From Teichococcus aestuarii (lineage in GTDB: Bacteria > Pseudomonadota > Alphaproteobacteria > Acetobacterales > Acetobacteraceae), in the NCBI RefSeq assembly GCF_003116135.1, contig NZ_PDOA01000002.1, positions 310,001 through 374,000 on the forward strand: a stretch of DNA of 64,000 bases, written 5' to 3'. Every line of letters starts with the position of its first letter. Positions within the stretch are counted from its first letter, which is position 1. The notes beneath the pieces are model-generated. The model saw nothing but the letters and a program-made list of their open reading frames with translations. It had not been told where the DNA came from and did not search any database. Positions 47,767 through 57,966 of this stretch are shown piece after piece. A program made the translations under genes and the position numbers.

Positions 47767-49647
47767 TCAGATGGCCACCCGCACGCCCAGCTCCACCACC
47801 CGGTCGCTCGGGATGCGGAAGAACTCGGTGGCGGGCATGGAATTGCGGCTCATCACCGAGAACAGCCATTGCCGCCAGGCGGCCATCTTCGGCACGGAGG
47901 AGGCCACCAGCGTCTCGCGGCCGAGGAAGTAGCTGGCCTGCATGGCCTCGAACTGCACGCCGTATTCGTGCAGCGCCTCCAGCTCGCGCGGGATGTTGGG
48001 GCTCTCCTGGAAGCCGTAGCGCAGCATGACGCGGTGGATGCCGGGCGCCAGCTCGGTCACCTCCCGCCGCTGCGGCGCCTGGGGCACGTCCAGGTTCTCC
48101 ACCGTGACGAACAGCACCCGCTCGTGCAGCACCTTGTTGTGCTTGAGGTTGTGCAGCAGGGCGGCGGGCACGTAGTCGGCCTGGCCGGTCATGAACACGG
48201 CGATGCCCGGCACGCGGATGGTGCGGGACTGCGGCAGCCGCGCCAGGAAGGATTTCAGCGGCAGGCTGTCCTGCCGGAAGCGGGCGAAGAGCAGCTCCCG
48301 CCCGCGCCGCCAGGTGAGCATCAGCACGAACAGCCCGGCGCCCAGCAGCAGCGGCACCCAGCCGCCATCCGGCACCTTCAGCACGTTGGAAATGAAGAAG
48401 CCGGAATCGAGCAGGAACAGGGGCACGATGATCGCCCCCACCGCCAGGCGCGACCAGCCGAACTGCCGCCGCAGCACCAGCCCCGCCAGCGAGGTGGTAC
48501 AGAGGAAGGTGCCGGTGACGGCGATGCCATAGGCCGCCGCCAGGCTGTCCGAGTCGTGGAAGCTGACCACCAGGATGACGACGCCGACGAGCAGGGCGAG
48601 GTTGATCTGCGGCATGTAGATCTGCCCCTCCTCCGTCTCGGAGGTGTGGCAGACGACGAGGCGCGGCAGCAGGCCGAGCTGCACGCATTGCCGGGCGATG
48701 GAGTAGGCGCCCGAGATCATGGCCTGGCTGGCGATGATGGTGGCGCAGGTGGCCAGCACCACCAGCGGCAGCCGGAACCAGGCGGGGGCGAGCAGGTAGA
48801 AGGGGTTCTCCAGCGCCGCGCGATCGGTCAGCAGCAGGGCGCCCTGGCCGAAATAGTTCAGCGTCAGCGCCGGCAGCACCGCCCAGAGCCAGACGAGGCG
48901 GATGGGGCGGGCGCCGAAATGGCCCATGTCGGCATAGAGCGCCTCCGCCCCCGTCACCGCCAGCACCACCGAGCCGAGGGCGATGAAGGCGGCGAGGTGG
49001 TAGTTCACGCAGAACTCGACGGCGTAGTAGGGCGAGAGCGCCAGCAGCACCTTGGGCTGCACCGCGATCTCGACCAGGCCGAGGATGGCCAGGCTGCCGA
49101 ACCAGAGCGCCGTGACCGGGCCGAACACCTTCCCGATGACATGCGTGCCCTTGTACTGCACCAGGAACAGCGCCAGCAGCACGCCGAGCGAGATGGGGAT
49201 GACCGCGCCGGTGAAGGCGGGGGAGATGACCTTCAGCCCCTCCACCGCCGAGAGCACCGAGATGGCGGGGGTGATGATGCCGTCGCCGAAGAACAGCGAG
49301 GCGCCGGCGATGCCCACCAGCAGCACCAGCATGCGGCCGCGCTCGCCGCGCGTCACGCGCTGGGCCAGCGCCATCAGCGCCAGGATGCCGCCTTCGCCGC
49401 GGTTGTCGGCCCGCAGCACGAGGAGCACGTACTTGATCGTGACCACCAGGATCAGCGACCAGAAGATCAGGCTGAGGACGCCGAGGATCTCCCAATCCTC
49501 CAGCCCGTCCGCCGCGAAATGCAGCAGCGAGGCGCGGAGCGCGTAGAGCGGGCTGGTGCCGATGTCACCATAGACCACCCCCAGCACGCCAAGCAGCAGC
49601 GCGGGGGTGAGGGGGCGCGAGGCCGGGGATGAAGGGTGCTGGGACAC
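47767..49647 (-). CDS. kup: Potassium transporter Kup
   Basis: Low-affinity proton-coupled K+ uptake protein of the KUP/HAK family, 626 residues with about twelve helices. The N-terminal signature [17 protein letters not shown] (near 20-36) carries the conserved Asp and the [10 protein letters not shown] motif; [20 protein letters not shown] follows. The C-terminal cytoplasmic part has [24 protein letters not shown] and [16 protein letters not shown]. Second gene after it on the strand is NeuD-like, 3 bp away. Confidence 0.96.
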   Translation of the reverse strand: MSQHPSSPASRPLTPALLLGVLGVVYGDIGTSPLYALRASLLHFAADGLEDWEILGVLSLIFWSLILVVTIKYVLLVLRADNRGEGGILALMALAQRVTRGERGRMLVLLVGIAGASLFFGDGIITPAISVLSAVEGLKVISPAFTGAVIPISLGVLLALFLVQYKGTHVIGKVFGPVTALWFGSLAILGLVEIAVQPKVLLALSPYYAVEFCVNYHLAAFIALGSVVLAVTGAEALYADMGHFGARPIRLVWLWAVLPALTLNYFGQGALLLTDRAALENPFYLLAPAWFRLPLVVLATCATIIASQAMISGAYSIARQCVQLGLLPRLVVCHTSETEEGQIYMPQINLALLVGVVILVVSFHDSDSLAAAYGIAVTGTFLCTTSLAGLVLRRQFGWSRLAVGAIIVPLFLLDSGFFISNVLKVPDGGWVPLLLGAGLFVLMLTWRRGRELLFARFRQDSLPLKSFLARLPQSRTIRVPGIAVFMTGQADYVPAALLHNLKHNKVLHERVLFVTVENLDVPQAPQRREVTELAPGIHRVMLRYGFQESPNIPRELEALHEYGVQFEAMQASYFLGRETLVASSVPKMAAWRQWLFSVMSRNSMPATEFFRIPSDRVVELGVRVAI

Positions 49648-49761
49648 TGCCGTGCTGTGAGGATGCCGGGCGGCAAGGTCTAGGATGCCACCGGGCGCCG
49701 CCGCAAGAGGCAGCTCCGTGAGCGGCCGGGGGCGGCTGCCCGCCCCCGGCCCGCCCGCGGC

Positions 49762-50565
<804 letters not shown>

Positions 50566-50604
50566 GCGTGCGGTCCCTGGGTGAGGATGGTCATGGCCGG
50601 CATC

Positions 50605-51759
50605 TCAGCGGACGCGGTGGCGGTTCAGCTCCGCCTCCAGCCCCTGGCTGTAGCGGGACATGGCGAAGCAGAAGACGAAGTAGATCAGCCCGACCGTGAC
50701 GTAGATCTCGATGCCGAAGCCCTGCCAGGCCGGCTCGACGATGGCGGTCTTGCCGGCGGTCAGCAGGTCGAAGATGCCGATGATCAGCACCAGCGAGGTG
50801 TCCTTGAAGAAGCCGATGAAGGTGTTCACCAGCGGCGGGATCACCAGCCGCAGCGCCTGCGGCAGGATGATGAAGCCGGTCTTCTGCCAGTAGGTGAGGC
50901 CGAGCGCGTCGGCCGCCTCGTACTGGCCGCGCGGCAGGGCCTGCAGGCCGGCGCGCACCACCTCCGCCAGGTAGGCGGCGGCGAAGAGGATGATGGCGAT
51001 CTGCGCGCGCAGCAGCTTGTCGATGTTCATGCCCTCCGGGAGGAAGAGCGGGAACATGACGCTGGCCATGAACAGCAGGCTGATGAGCGGCACGCCGCGG
51101 ATCAGCTCCACATACAGCACGCAGAGCGTCTTGATGGCCGGCATGCTGGAGCGCCGGCCGAGCGCCACCAGGATGGAGAGCGGGAAGGCGAGCGCGATGC
51201 CGAAGGTGGCCAGGATGAGCGTGATGACGAGGCCGCCCCAGCGCTCCTGCGGCACATAGGAGAGGCCGAGCATGCCGCCCCACATCAGCACGCCGATCAC
51301 CGCCAGCGTGGCCAGCCAGATCAGCGCCAGCGCCGGCCGCCAGAAGCGGCGCATGGCGGAGACGATGTAGAGGCCGATGAACAGCAGGACGCAGATGGCC
51401 GGCCGCCAGTGCTCCTCATAGGGGTAGGTGCCGAACAGGATGAAGCGGTGCTTCTCCGTCACCACCGCCCAGCAGGCGCCGGTGCCGCCCAGCGCGCGGC
51501 AGGCCTGGGTCTGCGCCCCCTGGGGCGTGACGGGCACCGACCAGATGGCGTTGATGAAGGCCCAGTCGATGAAGCCCATCGTCCAGCGGACGAGCAGGTA
51601 GCCCAGCGCCAGGGTGACGGCGGTGGAGATCCAGGAGGAGAACAGGTTCGCCTTCGCCCAGGCCAGCGGCCCCACCGCCAGCAGCGGCGGGCGGCGGTGG
51701 CCGAGCTCGGCGTCCTGCGCCGGGCGTGGGGCGGTGGCTTCGGCGGTGATCTCGGCCAT
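50605..51759 (-). CDS. aapM: General L-amino acid ABC transporter permease AapM
   Basis: Membrane subunit, 384 residues. Longer than ordinary HisMQ permeases because of the family-specific N-terminal extension with additional helices (residues about 20-180). The conserved permease core is C-terminal: GLVITLILATFGIALAFPL, ELIRGVPLISLLFMASVMFP and the EAA loop EAADALGLTYWQKTGFIILP. The ATG at 51759 has GGAG 10 nt upstream; that GGAG lies inside a 27-bp sequence duplicated from the aapQ 3' end. Confidence 0.94.
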   Translation of the reverse strand: MAEITAEATAPRPAQDAELGHRRPPLLAVGPLAWAKANLFSSWISTAVTLALGYLLVRWTMGFIDWAFINAIWSVPVTPQGAQTQACRALGGTGACWAVVTEKHRFILFGTYPYEEHWRPAICVLLFIGLYIVSAMRRFWRPALALIWLATLAVIGVLMWGGMLGLSYVPQERWGGLVITLILATFGIALAFPLSILVALGRRSSMPAIKTLCVLYVELIRGVPLISLLFMASVMFPLFLPEGMNIDKLLRAQIAIILFAAAYLAEVVRAGLQALPRGQYEAADALGLTYWQKTGFIILPQALRLVIPPLVNTFIGFFKDTSLVLIIGIFDLLTAGKTAIVEPAWQGFGIEIYVTVGLIYFVFCFAMSRYSQGLEAELNRHRVR

Positions 51760-51762
51760 GGT

Positions 51763-51942
51763 TCAGCGCTCCACCAGCGCGATCCGCGCCGCGTAGCCGG
51801 CCCTTGGGCCGGCGAAGCCAGACATCGCGTAGCCGGCCCTTGGGCCGGCGAAGCCGGGCGAAGACTTGCCGGCCCTTGGGCCGGCGAAGCCCGGGGACTG
51901 CACGATGCGCGGGCCGTGGCCCGGAAGGTTCGGCATGCCCAT
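51763..51942 (-). other. 36-bp tandem repeat and duplicated aapQ 3' end (possible 59-codon ORF)
   Basis: Between aapQ and aapM. Three exact 24-nt cores (51796-51819, 51832-51855, 51868-51891) recur at a 36-nt period; each contains the hairpin GCCGGCCC-TT-GGGCCGGC. The final 27 nt of aapQ (51945-51971) are repeated exactly at 51763-51789. Because 36 is a multiple of three, an ORF stays open from the ATG at 51942: 59 residues with three GFAGPRAG repeats, ending in the AapQ tail ARIALVER. Whether it is translated is unknown. Best read as a repeat insertion. Confidence 0.85.
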
Positions 51943-51944
51943 GC

Positions 51945-53147
51945 TCAGCGCTCCACCAGCGCGATCCGCGCATTGTACCAGTTCATGAAGAGGCTGATCG
52001 ACAGGCTGATGGTCAGGTAGACCACCATGATGATGGCGATGCCCTCGATCGCCTGGCCGGTCTGGTTCAGCGTGGTGTTCGAGATCGAGACGATGTCCTG
52101 GTAGCCGATGGCCACCGCCAGGGAGGAGTTCTTGGTCAGGTTCAGGTACTGGCTGGTCATCGGCGGCACGATCACGCGCAGCGCCTGCGGCAGCACGATC
52201 ATGCGCAGGATGCGGCCGCGCTGCAGGCCGAGCGCCTCCGCCGCCTCCCACTGCCCCTTGGCCACCGAGAGGATGCCGGCGCGGACGATCTCGGCGATGA
52301 AGGCGGCGGTGTACATCACCAGGCCGATCAGCAGCGCGAAGTATTCCGGCGTGATGGTCAGGCCGCCCTGGAAGTTGAAGCCGCGCAGCGCCGGGATGTC
52401 GCCCTGCCAGGGGGCGCCGAGGCCGGCCCAGATCAGCACCGGCAGGCCGAGGACCAGCCCCGCCGCCACCGGCCACACCTTGCGCGGCTGGCCATCGGCC
52501 ATCTGCTTCGCGCGGGCGGAGCGGGCGTAGAACACGGCGCCGACGATGCCGAGGATGAGGCCCAGCAACGCGAAGCTGTGCGCGTCCTGCCACTGGATCC
52601 AGGGCAGCTTCAGGCCGCGGTTGGAGAGGAACACGCCCTCCACCGGGTGCAGCGCCTGGCGCGGGGCCGGCAGGCCCTGCAGGATGGCGTACCAGAACAG
52701 CAGCTGCAGCAGCAGCGGCAGGTCGCGCACCACCTCGATATAGGCGGCGGCGATGCGCGAGAGCAGCCAGTTCTTCGACAGCCGGGCGATGCCGACCATC
52801 GTGCCGAGAATGGTGGCCACCACCACGCCGACCACGGCGATCTTCAGCGTGTTCAGCACGCCCACCATCAGGGCGCGGGCATAGGTGTCGGTCGGGCTGT
52901 AGGGGATCAGGCTCTCGGCGACCGGCAGCCCGGCCTCGCGCGAGAGGAAGCCCCAGCCCGTGGCGATGCGCCGGACCTCGAGGTTGTGCGCCGTGTTGCG
53001 GACCAGCCACCAGACGATGCCGACCACCACGCCCACCACCAGGATCTGCCAGATGATGGAGCGGAACCGTTCATCGGCCCAGGAAAGCCGGATTCCTCGC
53101 TTGGGTGGCGCGCGCAGCAGCCGGGGATCGGCGGCGGTGTCGGACAT
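51945..53147 (-). CDS. aapQ: General L-amino acid ABC transporter permease AapQ
   Basis: Membrane subunit of the Aap importer, 400 residues. The N-terminal helix IIWQILVVGVVVGIVWWLV is followed by the long family-specific insertion between helices. Core motifs: VAKGQWEAAEALGLQRGRIL (EAA loop), IVLPQALRVIVPPMTSQYLNL and SISNTTLNQTGQAIEGIAI. It forms a heterodimer with AapM. Its last nine codons (ARIALVER and stop) occur again 182 bp downstream as part of the 51763-51942 repeat region. Confidence 0.95.
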   Translation of the reverse strand: MSDTAADPRLLRAPPKRGIRLSWADERFRSIIWQILVVGVVVGIVWWLVRNTAHNLEVRRIATGWGFLSREAGLPVAESLIPYSPTDTYARALMVGVLNTLKIAVVGVVVATILGTMVGIARLSKNWLLSRIAAAYIEVVRDLPLLLQLLFWYAILQGLPAPRQALHPVEGVFLSNRGLKLPWIQWQDAHSFALLGLILGIVGAVFYARSARAKQMADGQPRKVWPVAAGLVLGLPVLIWAGLGAPWQGDIPALRGFNFQGGLTITPEYFALLIGLVMYTAAFIAEIVRAGILSVAKGQWEAAEALGLQRGRILRMIVLPQALRVIVPPMTSQYLNLTKNSSLAVAIGYQDIVSISNTTLNQTGQAIEGIAIIMVVYLTISLSISLFMNWYNARIALVER

Positions 53148-53299
53148 GCGTTGAAGCCCCGTTGTGTGTCTCTTTGCCCGCTCGGTCGGTCCGCCCCGCC
53201 TGCACCCCCGGCTGCCCGCAGCGGGACGAGGAACGGGGGGCGGGGCGGGAGCGCGGGGCCGGCCATGCCGCCGGCCCCGCTTCGTTCAGCCGCCCGCGC

Positions 53300-54343
53300 T
53301 CAGCGGAACGGCGGCGAGTACTGCAGGCCGCCCTGCGTCCACTGCGCGTTCGGGCCGCGCTGGATGCCGAGCGGGGTCAGGTGCTTCTCGAAGATCTCGC
53401 CGTAGTTGCCGACCGCCTTGATGACGTTGACCGCCCAGGCGTCGCTCACGCCCAGCATCTGGCCCAGGCCGCCGGTCTTGCCGAGCAGGCGCTGCGCCTC
53501 GGGGCGCTGGTCGTTCGCCACCGCCTGGTCGACGTTCTTGCTGGAGATGCCGAGCTCCTCGGCGGCCACCAGGACGTTGTGCGTCCAGCGGACGAGGTCG
53601 GCCCAGCGCTGGTCGCCATGGCGCACGGACGGGCCGAGCGGCTCCTTGGAGATGACCTCGGGCAGGATCACGTGCTCGCCCGGGTTGGGCTGGGCGGAGC
53701 GGGTGGCGGCGAGGCCGGAGACATCCGTCGTGTAGGCGTCGCAGCGGCCGGCCACATAGGCGGAGACCAGCTCCTCCAGCCGCTCGATGATGACGGGCGT
53801 GAACTTCAGGTTGCTGGCGCGGAACCAGTCCGTCAGGTTCTGCTCGGTGGTGGTGCCGGGCTGCACGCAGACCGTGGCGCCGTCCAGCTCCTTGGCCGAC
53901 TTCACGCCGAGCGAGGCCTTCACCATGAAGCCCTGGCCGTCATAGAAGTTGATGGCCGGGAAATCGAGGCCGAGCGAGGTGTCGCGCGAGAGCGTCGCCG
54001 TCGTGTTGCGCGGCAGCACGTCGATCTCGCCGGACTGCAGCGCCGTGAAGCGGTTCTGCGCCGTGGTCGGCACGTAGCGCACCTTGCTGGCGTCGTTGAA
54101 CAGGGCGACCGCCAGGGCGCGGCAGTACTCCACGTCGAAGCCCTGCCAGCGGCCCTGGCTGTCGGGCTGCGCGAAGCCGGCCAGGCCGGTGTTCACGCCG
54201 CAGCTCAGCGTGCCGCGTGACTTCACGGCATCCATGGTGGCGGCGTTCTGGGCCGGCTGCTGGGCCATGGCCGGCGCCGCGAGGGCGGTGGCCAGGGCAG
54301 CCGCGCCGAGTGCGCGGAAGGTCGAAAGCCGCATGGGCTTCAT
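53300..54343 (-). CDS. aapJ: General L-amino acid ABC transporter substrate-binding protein AapJ
   Basis: Periplasmic receptor for a broad range of L-amino acids. 347 residues from the ATG at 54343 (GGGAGAGAG upstream). Signal peptide MKPMRLSTFRALGAAALAT to about AMAQQ. TLSCGVNTGLAGFAQPDSQG starts the mature ligand domain; GIDVLPRNTT-like (SGEIDVLPRNTTATL), TVCVQPGTTTEQNL and LEELVSAYVAGRCDAYTTD are family hallmarks. First gene of aapJQMP. A candidate sigma-54 promoter lies upstream at 54498-54512. Confidence 0.96.
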   Translation of the reverse strand: MKPMRLSTFRALGAAALATALAAPAMAQQPAQNAATMDAVKSRGTLSCGVNTGLAGFAQPDSQGRWQGFDVEYCRALAVALFNDASKVRYVPTTAQNRFTALQSGEIDVLPRNTTATLSRDTSLGLDFPAINFYDGQGFMVKASLGVKSAKELDGATVCVQPGTTTEQNLTDWFRASNLKFTPVIIERLEELVSAYVAGRCDAYTTDVSGLAATRSAQPNPGEHVILPEVISKEPLGPSVRHGDQRWADLVRWTHNVLVAAEELGISSKNVDQAVANDQRPEAQRLLGKTGGLGQMLGVSDAWAVNVIKAVGNYGEIFEKHLTPLGIQRGPNAQWTQGGLQYSPPFR

Positions 54344-54497
54344 AAACTCTCTCCCAATTCTTATCCGCCATCCGGCTGTTTGCCGGCGGCTCCTCCCCTG
54401 AGTCCGGCGAGGCGGCACCGGGGACCGGGGCATTCCGCCGCGCTGGGCGCGCAGCGATACCGCCCAGATTGCCCGTTAGCCTTGCAGGGCACGCGGC

Positions 54498-54512
54498 GCA
54501 ATGATCACGCCA
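54498..54512 (-). promoter_or_regulatory. Candidate sigma-54 promoter for aapJQMP
   Basis: TGGCGTGATCATTGC on the minus strand keeps the essential GG-N10-GC and TTGC but differs from consensus at two bases of the -24 element. It would give a leader of about 140 nt before aapJ. Weaker match than the one at 42398. It shares the divergent interval with the ornithine-cyclodeaminase-family gene. Confidence 0.4.
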
Positions 54513-54637
54513 TGTTTCCGCCCCGAAGGCTTTGCCGTCCGCCGAGTTTAGCAATCGGTATGCCATGCGGTGCAACGGCTTTCCCTGCCCGCGCGCCGGC
54601 CTAGGATGGCCACCTGGAGCGAGGAGAACCGTGCCCG

Positions 54638-55570
54638 ATGCGCCTGATGGACAAGGCCGAGACGGAAGCCAGGCTGCCCTGGCCGGCATTGCGTGACGCG
54701 CTGGAAGGCATCTTCCGCCAGGGCTGCGAGGCGCCGCTGCGGCACCGCCATCCGCTGCCGCAAAAAGAGGCAGCGGAAGGCTCGCTGCTGCTGATGCCGG
54801 CCTGGCAGGCGCACCGCTACACCGGCGTGAAGATTGTGCATGTGAACCCGGCCAATGCCCGCCAGCCGGGGCTGCAGGCGGTGCATTCCGTCTACCTGCT
54901 CTCCGATGGCGAATCGGGGCGGCCGCTGGCGATTCTCGATGGCGGCACGCTGACCGACCGCCGCACCGCCGCCGCCAGCGTGCTGGCCGCCGGCTTCCTG
55001 GCGCGCCCGGAAAGCCGCCGGCTGCTGCTGCTGGGCAGCGGCAAGGTGGCGCATGCCCTGGCCCAGGCCTATGCCGCGCGCTTCCCGCTGGAGGAGATCC
55101 GCGTCTGGTCGCGCCGGCCGGAGAGCGCGGCGAGGCTCTCCGCCACCCTGGCGGCCGAGGGGCTGCCGGCCCGCGCTGTGGACAGCCCCGACCCCGCCGG
55201 GGCCGACATCGTCTCGGCCGCCACCCTCTCCACCCTGCCGCTGCTGCGCGGCGCGGATGTGGCGCCGGGCACGCATGTCGATCTCGTCGGCGCCTTCCGG
55301 CCCGACATGCGGGAGAGCGATGCTGGCCTGGTGGCGCGCGCCAGCCTGTTCGTGGACACGCGCCCGGGCGCGCTGGCCGAGGCGGGGGATGTGGTGCAGG
55401 CCATCGCGGAAGGGGCGATCGGGCCGGGGCATATCGCCGCCGACCTGTTCCAGCTCTGCCGCGGGGAGCATCCGGGGCGGCGCTCGGCGGCGGAGGTCAC
55501 CCTGTTCAAGTCGGTGGGCTGGGCGGGGGAGGATCTGGCGGCGGCCGTGCTGGCTTACGAGACGGCATGA
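54638..55570 (+). CDS. Ornithine cyclodeaminase / mu-crystallin family protein
   Basis: NAD(P)-dependent enzyme, 310 residues. Members convert ornithine to proline, or act as alanine dehydrogenases or ketimine reductases. GVKIVHVNPANARQ near 62 and AILDGGTLTDRRTAAASVLA near 100 match the family; the Rossmann loop is LLLGSGKVAHALAQAY near 130; DLVGAFRPDMRESD near 215 is the second signature. The ornithine-binding Asp in the DLVGA region is kept but true substrate is not certain. Divergent from the aap amino-acid uptake operon, fitting a catabolic role. Confidence 0.88.
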   Translation: MRLMDKAETEARLPWPALRDALEGIFRQGCEAPLRHRHPLPQKEAAEGSLLLMPAWQAHRYTGVKIVHVNPANARQPGLQAVHSVYLLSDGESGRPLAILDGGTLTDRRTAAASVLAAGFLARPESRRLLLLGSGKVAHALAQAYAARFPLEEIRVWSRRPESAARLSATLAAEGLPARAVDSPDPAGADIVSAATLSTLPLLRGADVAPGTHVDLVGAFRPDMRESDAGLVARASLFVDTRPGALAEAGDVVQAIAEGAIGPGHIAADLFQLCRGEHPGRRSAAEVTLFKSVGWAGEDLAAAVLAYETA

Positions 55571-55577
55571 AAAAAGC

Positions 55578-55599
55578 CCGGGGGAATGAATTCCCCCGG
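55578..55599. terminator. Bidirectional terminator, OCD / rpsO junction
   Basis: Stem CCGGGGGAA (55578-55586) with TTCCCCCGG (55591-55599), loop TGAA. ATCTTTTTTCTG lies to the right on the plus strand and an A-run (55570-55575) gives a U-run for the minus strand. It ends both convergent transcripts. Same family as the 31697 element. Confidence 0.88.
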
Positions 55600-55654
55600 A
55601 CCCCCATCTTTTTTCTGTTCGTTTCCGGGCGCGCTGTGGCGGCGCCCGGAGCCG

Positions 55655-55933
55655 TCAGCGGCGCAGGCCGAGACGCTCGATCAGGCTCTGGTAGCGGGCC
55701 TGGTTCTTGCGCTTCACATAGTCCAGCAGGCCACGGCGCTGGCCGACCAGCACCAGCAGGCCACGGCGGCTGTGGAAATCCTTCGGGTGCGCCTTCAGGT
55801 GCTCCGTCAGGGAGGAGATGCGGTCGGAGAGCAGGGCGACCTGCACTTCCGGGCTGCCCGTGTCGCCTTCCTTCATCGCGTACTCGGCGATGATCTTCGC
55901 GCGGCGCTCGATCTCGGTCACGTCGGTCGACAT
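55655..55933 (-). CDS. rpsO: 30S ribosomal protein S15
   Basis: Small ribosomal subunit protein binding 16S rRNA, 92 residues, near the family length of 89. [21 protein letters not shown] and [25 protein letters not shown] are the diagnostic core. The ATG at 55933 was preferred over an upstream in-frame ATG at 55963, which overlaps the truB end. Last gene of the rbfA-truB-rpsO stretch. The usual next gene, pnp, is not here: a terminator and a convergent gene follow. Confidence 0.97.
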   Translation of the reverse strand: MSTDVTEIERRAKIIAEYAMKEGDTGSPEVQVALLSDRISSLTEHLKAHPKDFHSRRGLLVLVGQRRGLLDYVKRKNQARYQSLIERLGLRR

Positions 55934-55946
55934 CGGCTTGTGCCTT

Positions 55947-56936
55947 TCAGTCTGTCTCGCCATCCGGCATCGGCTGGACGGGGAGGAGGGTGTTGTCGCC
56001 CGGGCTGAGCCAGCGCTCCGGCTTCACCAAGCCGGAATCGAGGCGCACGAGACCCTTCAGGCGCTCCCCCGCCATTGCCCGCACAAGCCCACCATCGGGG
56101 CTGGCGTCGCCGGGTATCCGCCCCATGAACTCGACCATGGAGATGGTCTGTCCGTAGGAGAGGCGTGCGGCCTCGGCTTCGGTGAGGGCCAGTGCCGGGA
56201 TGTCGGCCAGCGCGGTCGTCACGGGAAGCAGAAGGTCCGGGGAAGGAGGCGGGGTATCCTCCGAACCCGTCAGCTTGTCCAGCGGAATCGCCGCATCCTC
56301 CAGGAAGGGGCCGACGCGCATCCGCCGCAGCACGGCGATGTGCCCGACGCTGCCCGCCGCGCGCGCGATGTCCCGCGCCAGGGAGCGCATGTAGACGCCC
56401 TTGCCGGACTGCACGGTGAACACCGCCGTGTCCGCGTCGGGGCGGGATTCCAGCTCGAACTTGTCCACCCGCGCCGGGCGCGCCGCCATCTCCGGGATCT
56501 GGCCGTCGCGCGCGAGATCATAGGCGCGGGCACCGTTGATCTTGATGGCCGAGAAGATCGGCGGCACCTGCATGATGTCGCCGATGAAGGCGGGCAGGGC
56601 GGCGCGGATCTGCGCGTCTGTCGGGCGCGCGTCGCTGGTCTCGATGACCTGGCCCTCGGCGTCGTCCGTGTCGCGCGCCTCGCCGAACCGCAGCGTGAAG
56701 CGGTAGGTCTTGGTGCCGTCCATGACGTAGGGCACCATCTTGGTGGCGGCGCCGAAGGCGATCGGCAGCACGCCCGTGGCCAGCGGGTCCAGCGTGCCGC
56801 CATGGCCCACCTTCTGCGCGTTGAAGGCGCGCTTCAGCTTGTTCACCACATCGGTGGAGCCGATGCCCGAAGGCTTGTCGACAATGAGCCAGCCATCCAT
56901 CGGACGGCCCTTCGGCTTGCGGTTCGGGCGTGCCAT
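55947..56936 (-). CDS. truB: tRNA pseudouridine(55) synthase TruB
   Basis: Makes pseudouridine 55 in the T-loop of tRNAs. 329 residues. The catalytic Asp50 is in [32 protein letters not shown] follows, and [14 protein letters not shown] is the third conserved motif. The C-terminal PUA-like portion ends [11 protein letters not shown]. It follows the thioesterase gene (87-bp gap) and precedes rpsO by 13 bp. Confidence 0.97.
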   Translation of the reverse strand: MARPNRKPKGRPMDGWLIVDKPSGIGSTDVVNKLKRAFNAQKVGHGGTLDPLATGVLPIAFGAATKMVPYVMDGTKTYRFTLRFGEARDTDDAEGQVIETSDARPTDAQIRAALPAFIGDIMQVPPIFSAIKINGARAYDLARDGQIPEMAARPARVDKFELESRPDADTAVFTVQSGKGVYMRSLARDIARAAGSVGHIAVLRRMRVGPFLEDAAIPLDKLTGSEDTPPPSPDLLLPVTTALADIPALALTEAEAARLSYGQTISMVEFMGRIPGDASPDGGLVRAMAGERLKGLVRLDSGLVKPERWLSPGDNTLLPVQPMPDGETD

Positions 56937-57023
56937 GAAATTCTCTTTGAATGCGTCGTGTCTGCGGAAGGGCGCCGCCCTCCCGCGATCTCCCGCGGGA
57001 AACCGGGGTTCCCCGGCCTTCCC

Positions 57024-57413
57024 TCAGCTCGCGGGGACGGGGCGGGGCCGGCCGGTGGCGTCCAGCGCGACGAAGGTGAACACCGCCTCCGTCACGCGGT
57101 TGGTGTGGTCGCTCTCCCGCTCCCGCCGCCAGGCCTGCACGCGGATGCGCATGGAGGTGCGGCCGGTGTGCAGCACCTCGGCGTAGAGGCTCACCTCGTC
57201 GCCGACGCGCACGGGGGAGTGGAAGGTGATGGCCTCCACCGCCACGGTGGCGCATCGGCCGCGCGCGCGGCGGGCGGCGGCGTTGCCGGCGGCAAGGTCC
57301 ATCTGCGCCATCAGCCAGCCGCCGAAGATGTCGCCCGCCGGGTTGGTGTCGGCCGGCATGGCGATGGTGCGGATCATCGGCGCCACGTCCGGCGGCGCGT
57401 CAGGGATTGTCAC
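57024..57413 (-). CDS. Hotdog-fold acyl-CoA thioesterase (YciA-like)
   Basis: 129 residues. The YciA/BACH signature is ADTNPAGDIFGGWLMAQMD near residue 22, with the catalytic Asp in NPAGDIFGG; VAVEAITFHSPVRVGDEVSLYAEV and GRTSMRIRVQAW complete the hotdog domain. Starts with GTG at 57413 overlapping the rbfA stop (GTGA), with GAGG upstream. It sits between rbfA and truB, an unusual insertion in this translation cluster. Confidence 0.92.
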   Translation of the reverse strand: MTIPDAPPDVAPMIRTIAMPADTNPAGDIFGGWLMAQMDLAAGNAAARRARGRCATVAVEAITFHSPVRVGDEVSLYAEVLHTGRTSMRIRVQAWRRERESDHTNRVTEAVFTFVALDATGRPRPVPAS

Positions 57414-57844
57414 GCCTCGTCATCCTCCTGCGGCGCGCCAGGCTTCCCTGGAGGGGGCGCGAGATCCTGCTGGACCTCGGGGCGGCGCATCACCGCGTCG
57501 ATCTTCATCGCATAGTCCAGCGCCGTGTCGGGCTGGAAATGCATCTCGGGGGCGAATCTCAGCCGCACCGCCCGCGCCACCTGGGTGCGCAGATAGGGCT
57601 GCACGCGGCGCAGCCCCTGCAGCTCCTCCTTCGTCACGGCGCGCCCGAGGGCGGCGACGAAGCAGGTCATGTGCCTGAGGTCGGGCGAGGCGCGCACCTC
57701 GGTGACGGTGATGTGCCGCCCGTCGAGATCGGGGTCGTGCATCTCGCCGCGCAGGAATACGGCGGAGAGGGCGTGGCGCACCTCTTCGGCGACGCGGAGC
57801 ATGCGCTGGCTGGGAGCGCCGGCGGTGGCAGGTTTCTTGGCCAT
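57410..57844 (-). CDS. rbfA: Ribosome-binding factor A
   Basis: Helps 16S rRNA 5'-end maturation and cold adaptation by binding immature 30S subunits. 144 residues. SQRMLRVAEEVRHALSAVFLRGE starts the KH-like domain; ITVTEVRASPDLRHMTCFVA and LRTQVARAVRLRFAPEMHFQPD follow. The ATG at 57844 was chosen; the frame upstream runs across a terminator. That terminator between infB and rbfA implies its own promoter or read-through. Confidence 0.96.
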   Translation of the reverse strand: MAKKPATAGAPSQRMLRVAEEVRHALSAVFLRGEMHDPDLDGRHITVTEVRASPDLRHMTCFVAALGRAVTKEELQGLRRVQPYLRTQVARAVRLRFAPEMHFQPDTALDYAMKIDAVMRRPEVQQDLAPPPGKPGAPQEDDEA

Positions 57845-57934
57845 GGTATGTCCGGGGAACAGCTCCGGCCCCTTGGCGTTGATGGGACCCTGTCCCGACC
57901 CTGACCGGCAGCTTGCAGAAAAAAGAAGGGGGTG

Positions 57935-57956
57935 CCGGGGGAATTCCTTCCCCCGG
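57935..57956 (-). terminator. infB terminator
   Basis: Stem CCGGGGGAA (57935-57943) with TTCCCCCGG (57948-57956), loop TTCC, 11 bp past the infB stop; on the minus strand a CACCCCCTTCTTTTTTC tail follows. It cuts the usual infB-rbfA continuity. Confidence 0.85.
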
Positions 57957-57966
57957 CGCTTTCCGT

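Noticed and set aside
45739-49632. 1297-codon plus-strand open frame over 45.7-49.6 kb
   Set aside because: Antisense to the SGNH hydrolase, NeuD-like and kup genes; low-complexity translation rich in His, Gln, Arg and Gly, typical of a GC-rich shadow frame.
51796-51891. CRISPR-like array (three repeats, 36-nt period)
   Set aside because: Spacers would be only 12 nt, repeats are strong palindromes in an operon gap, and no cas genes are present.
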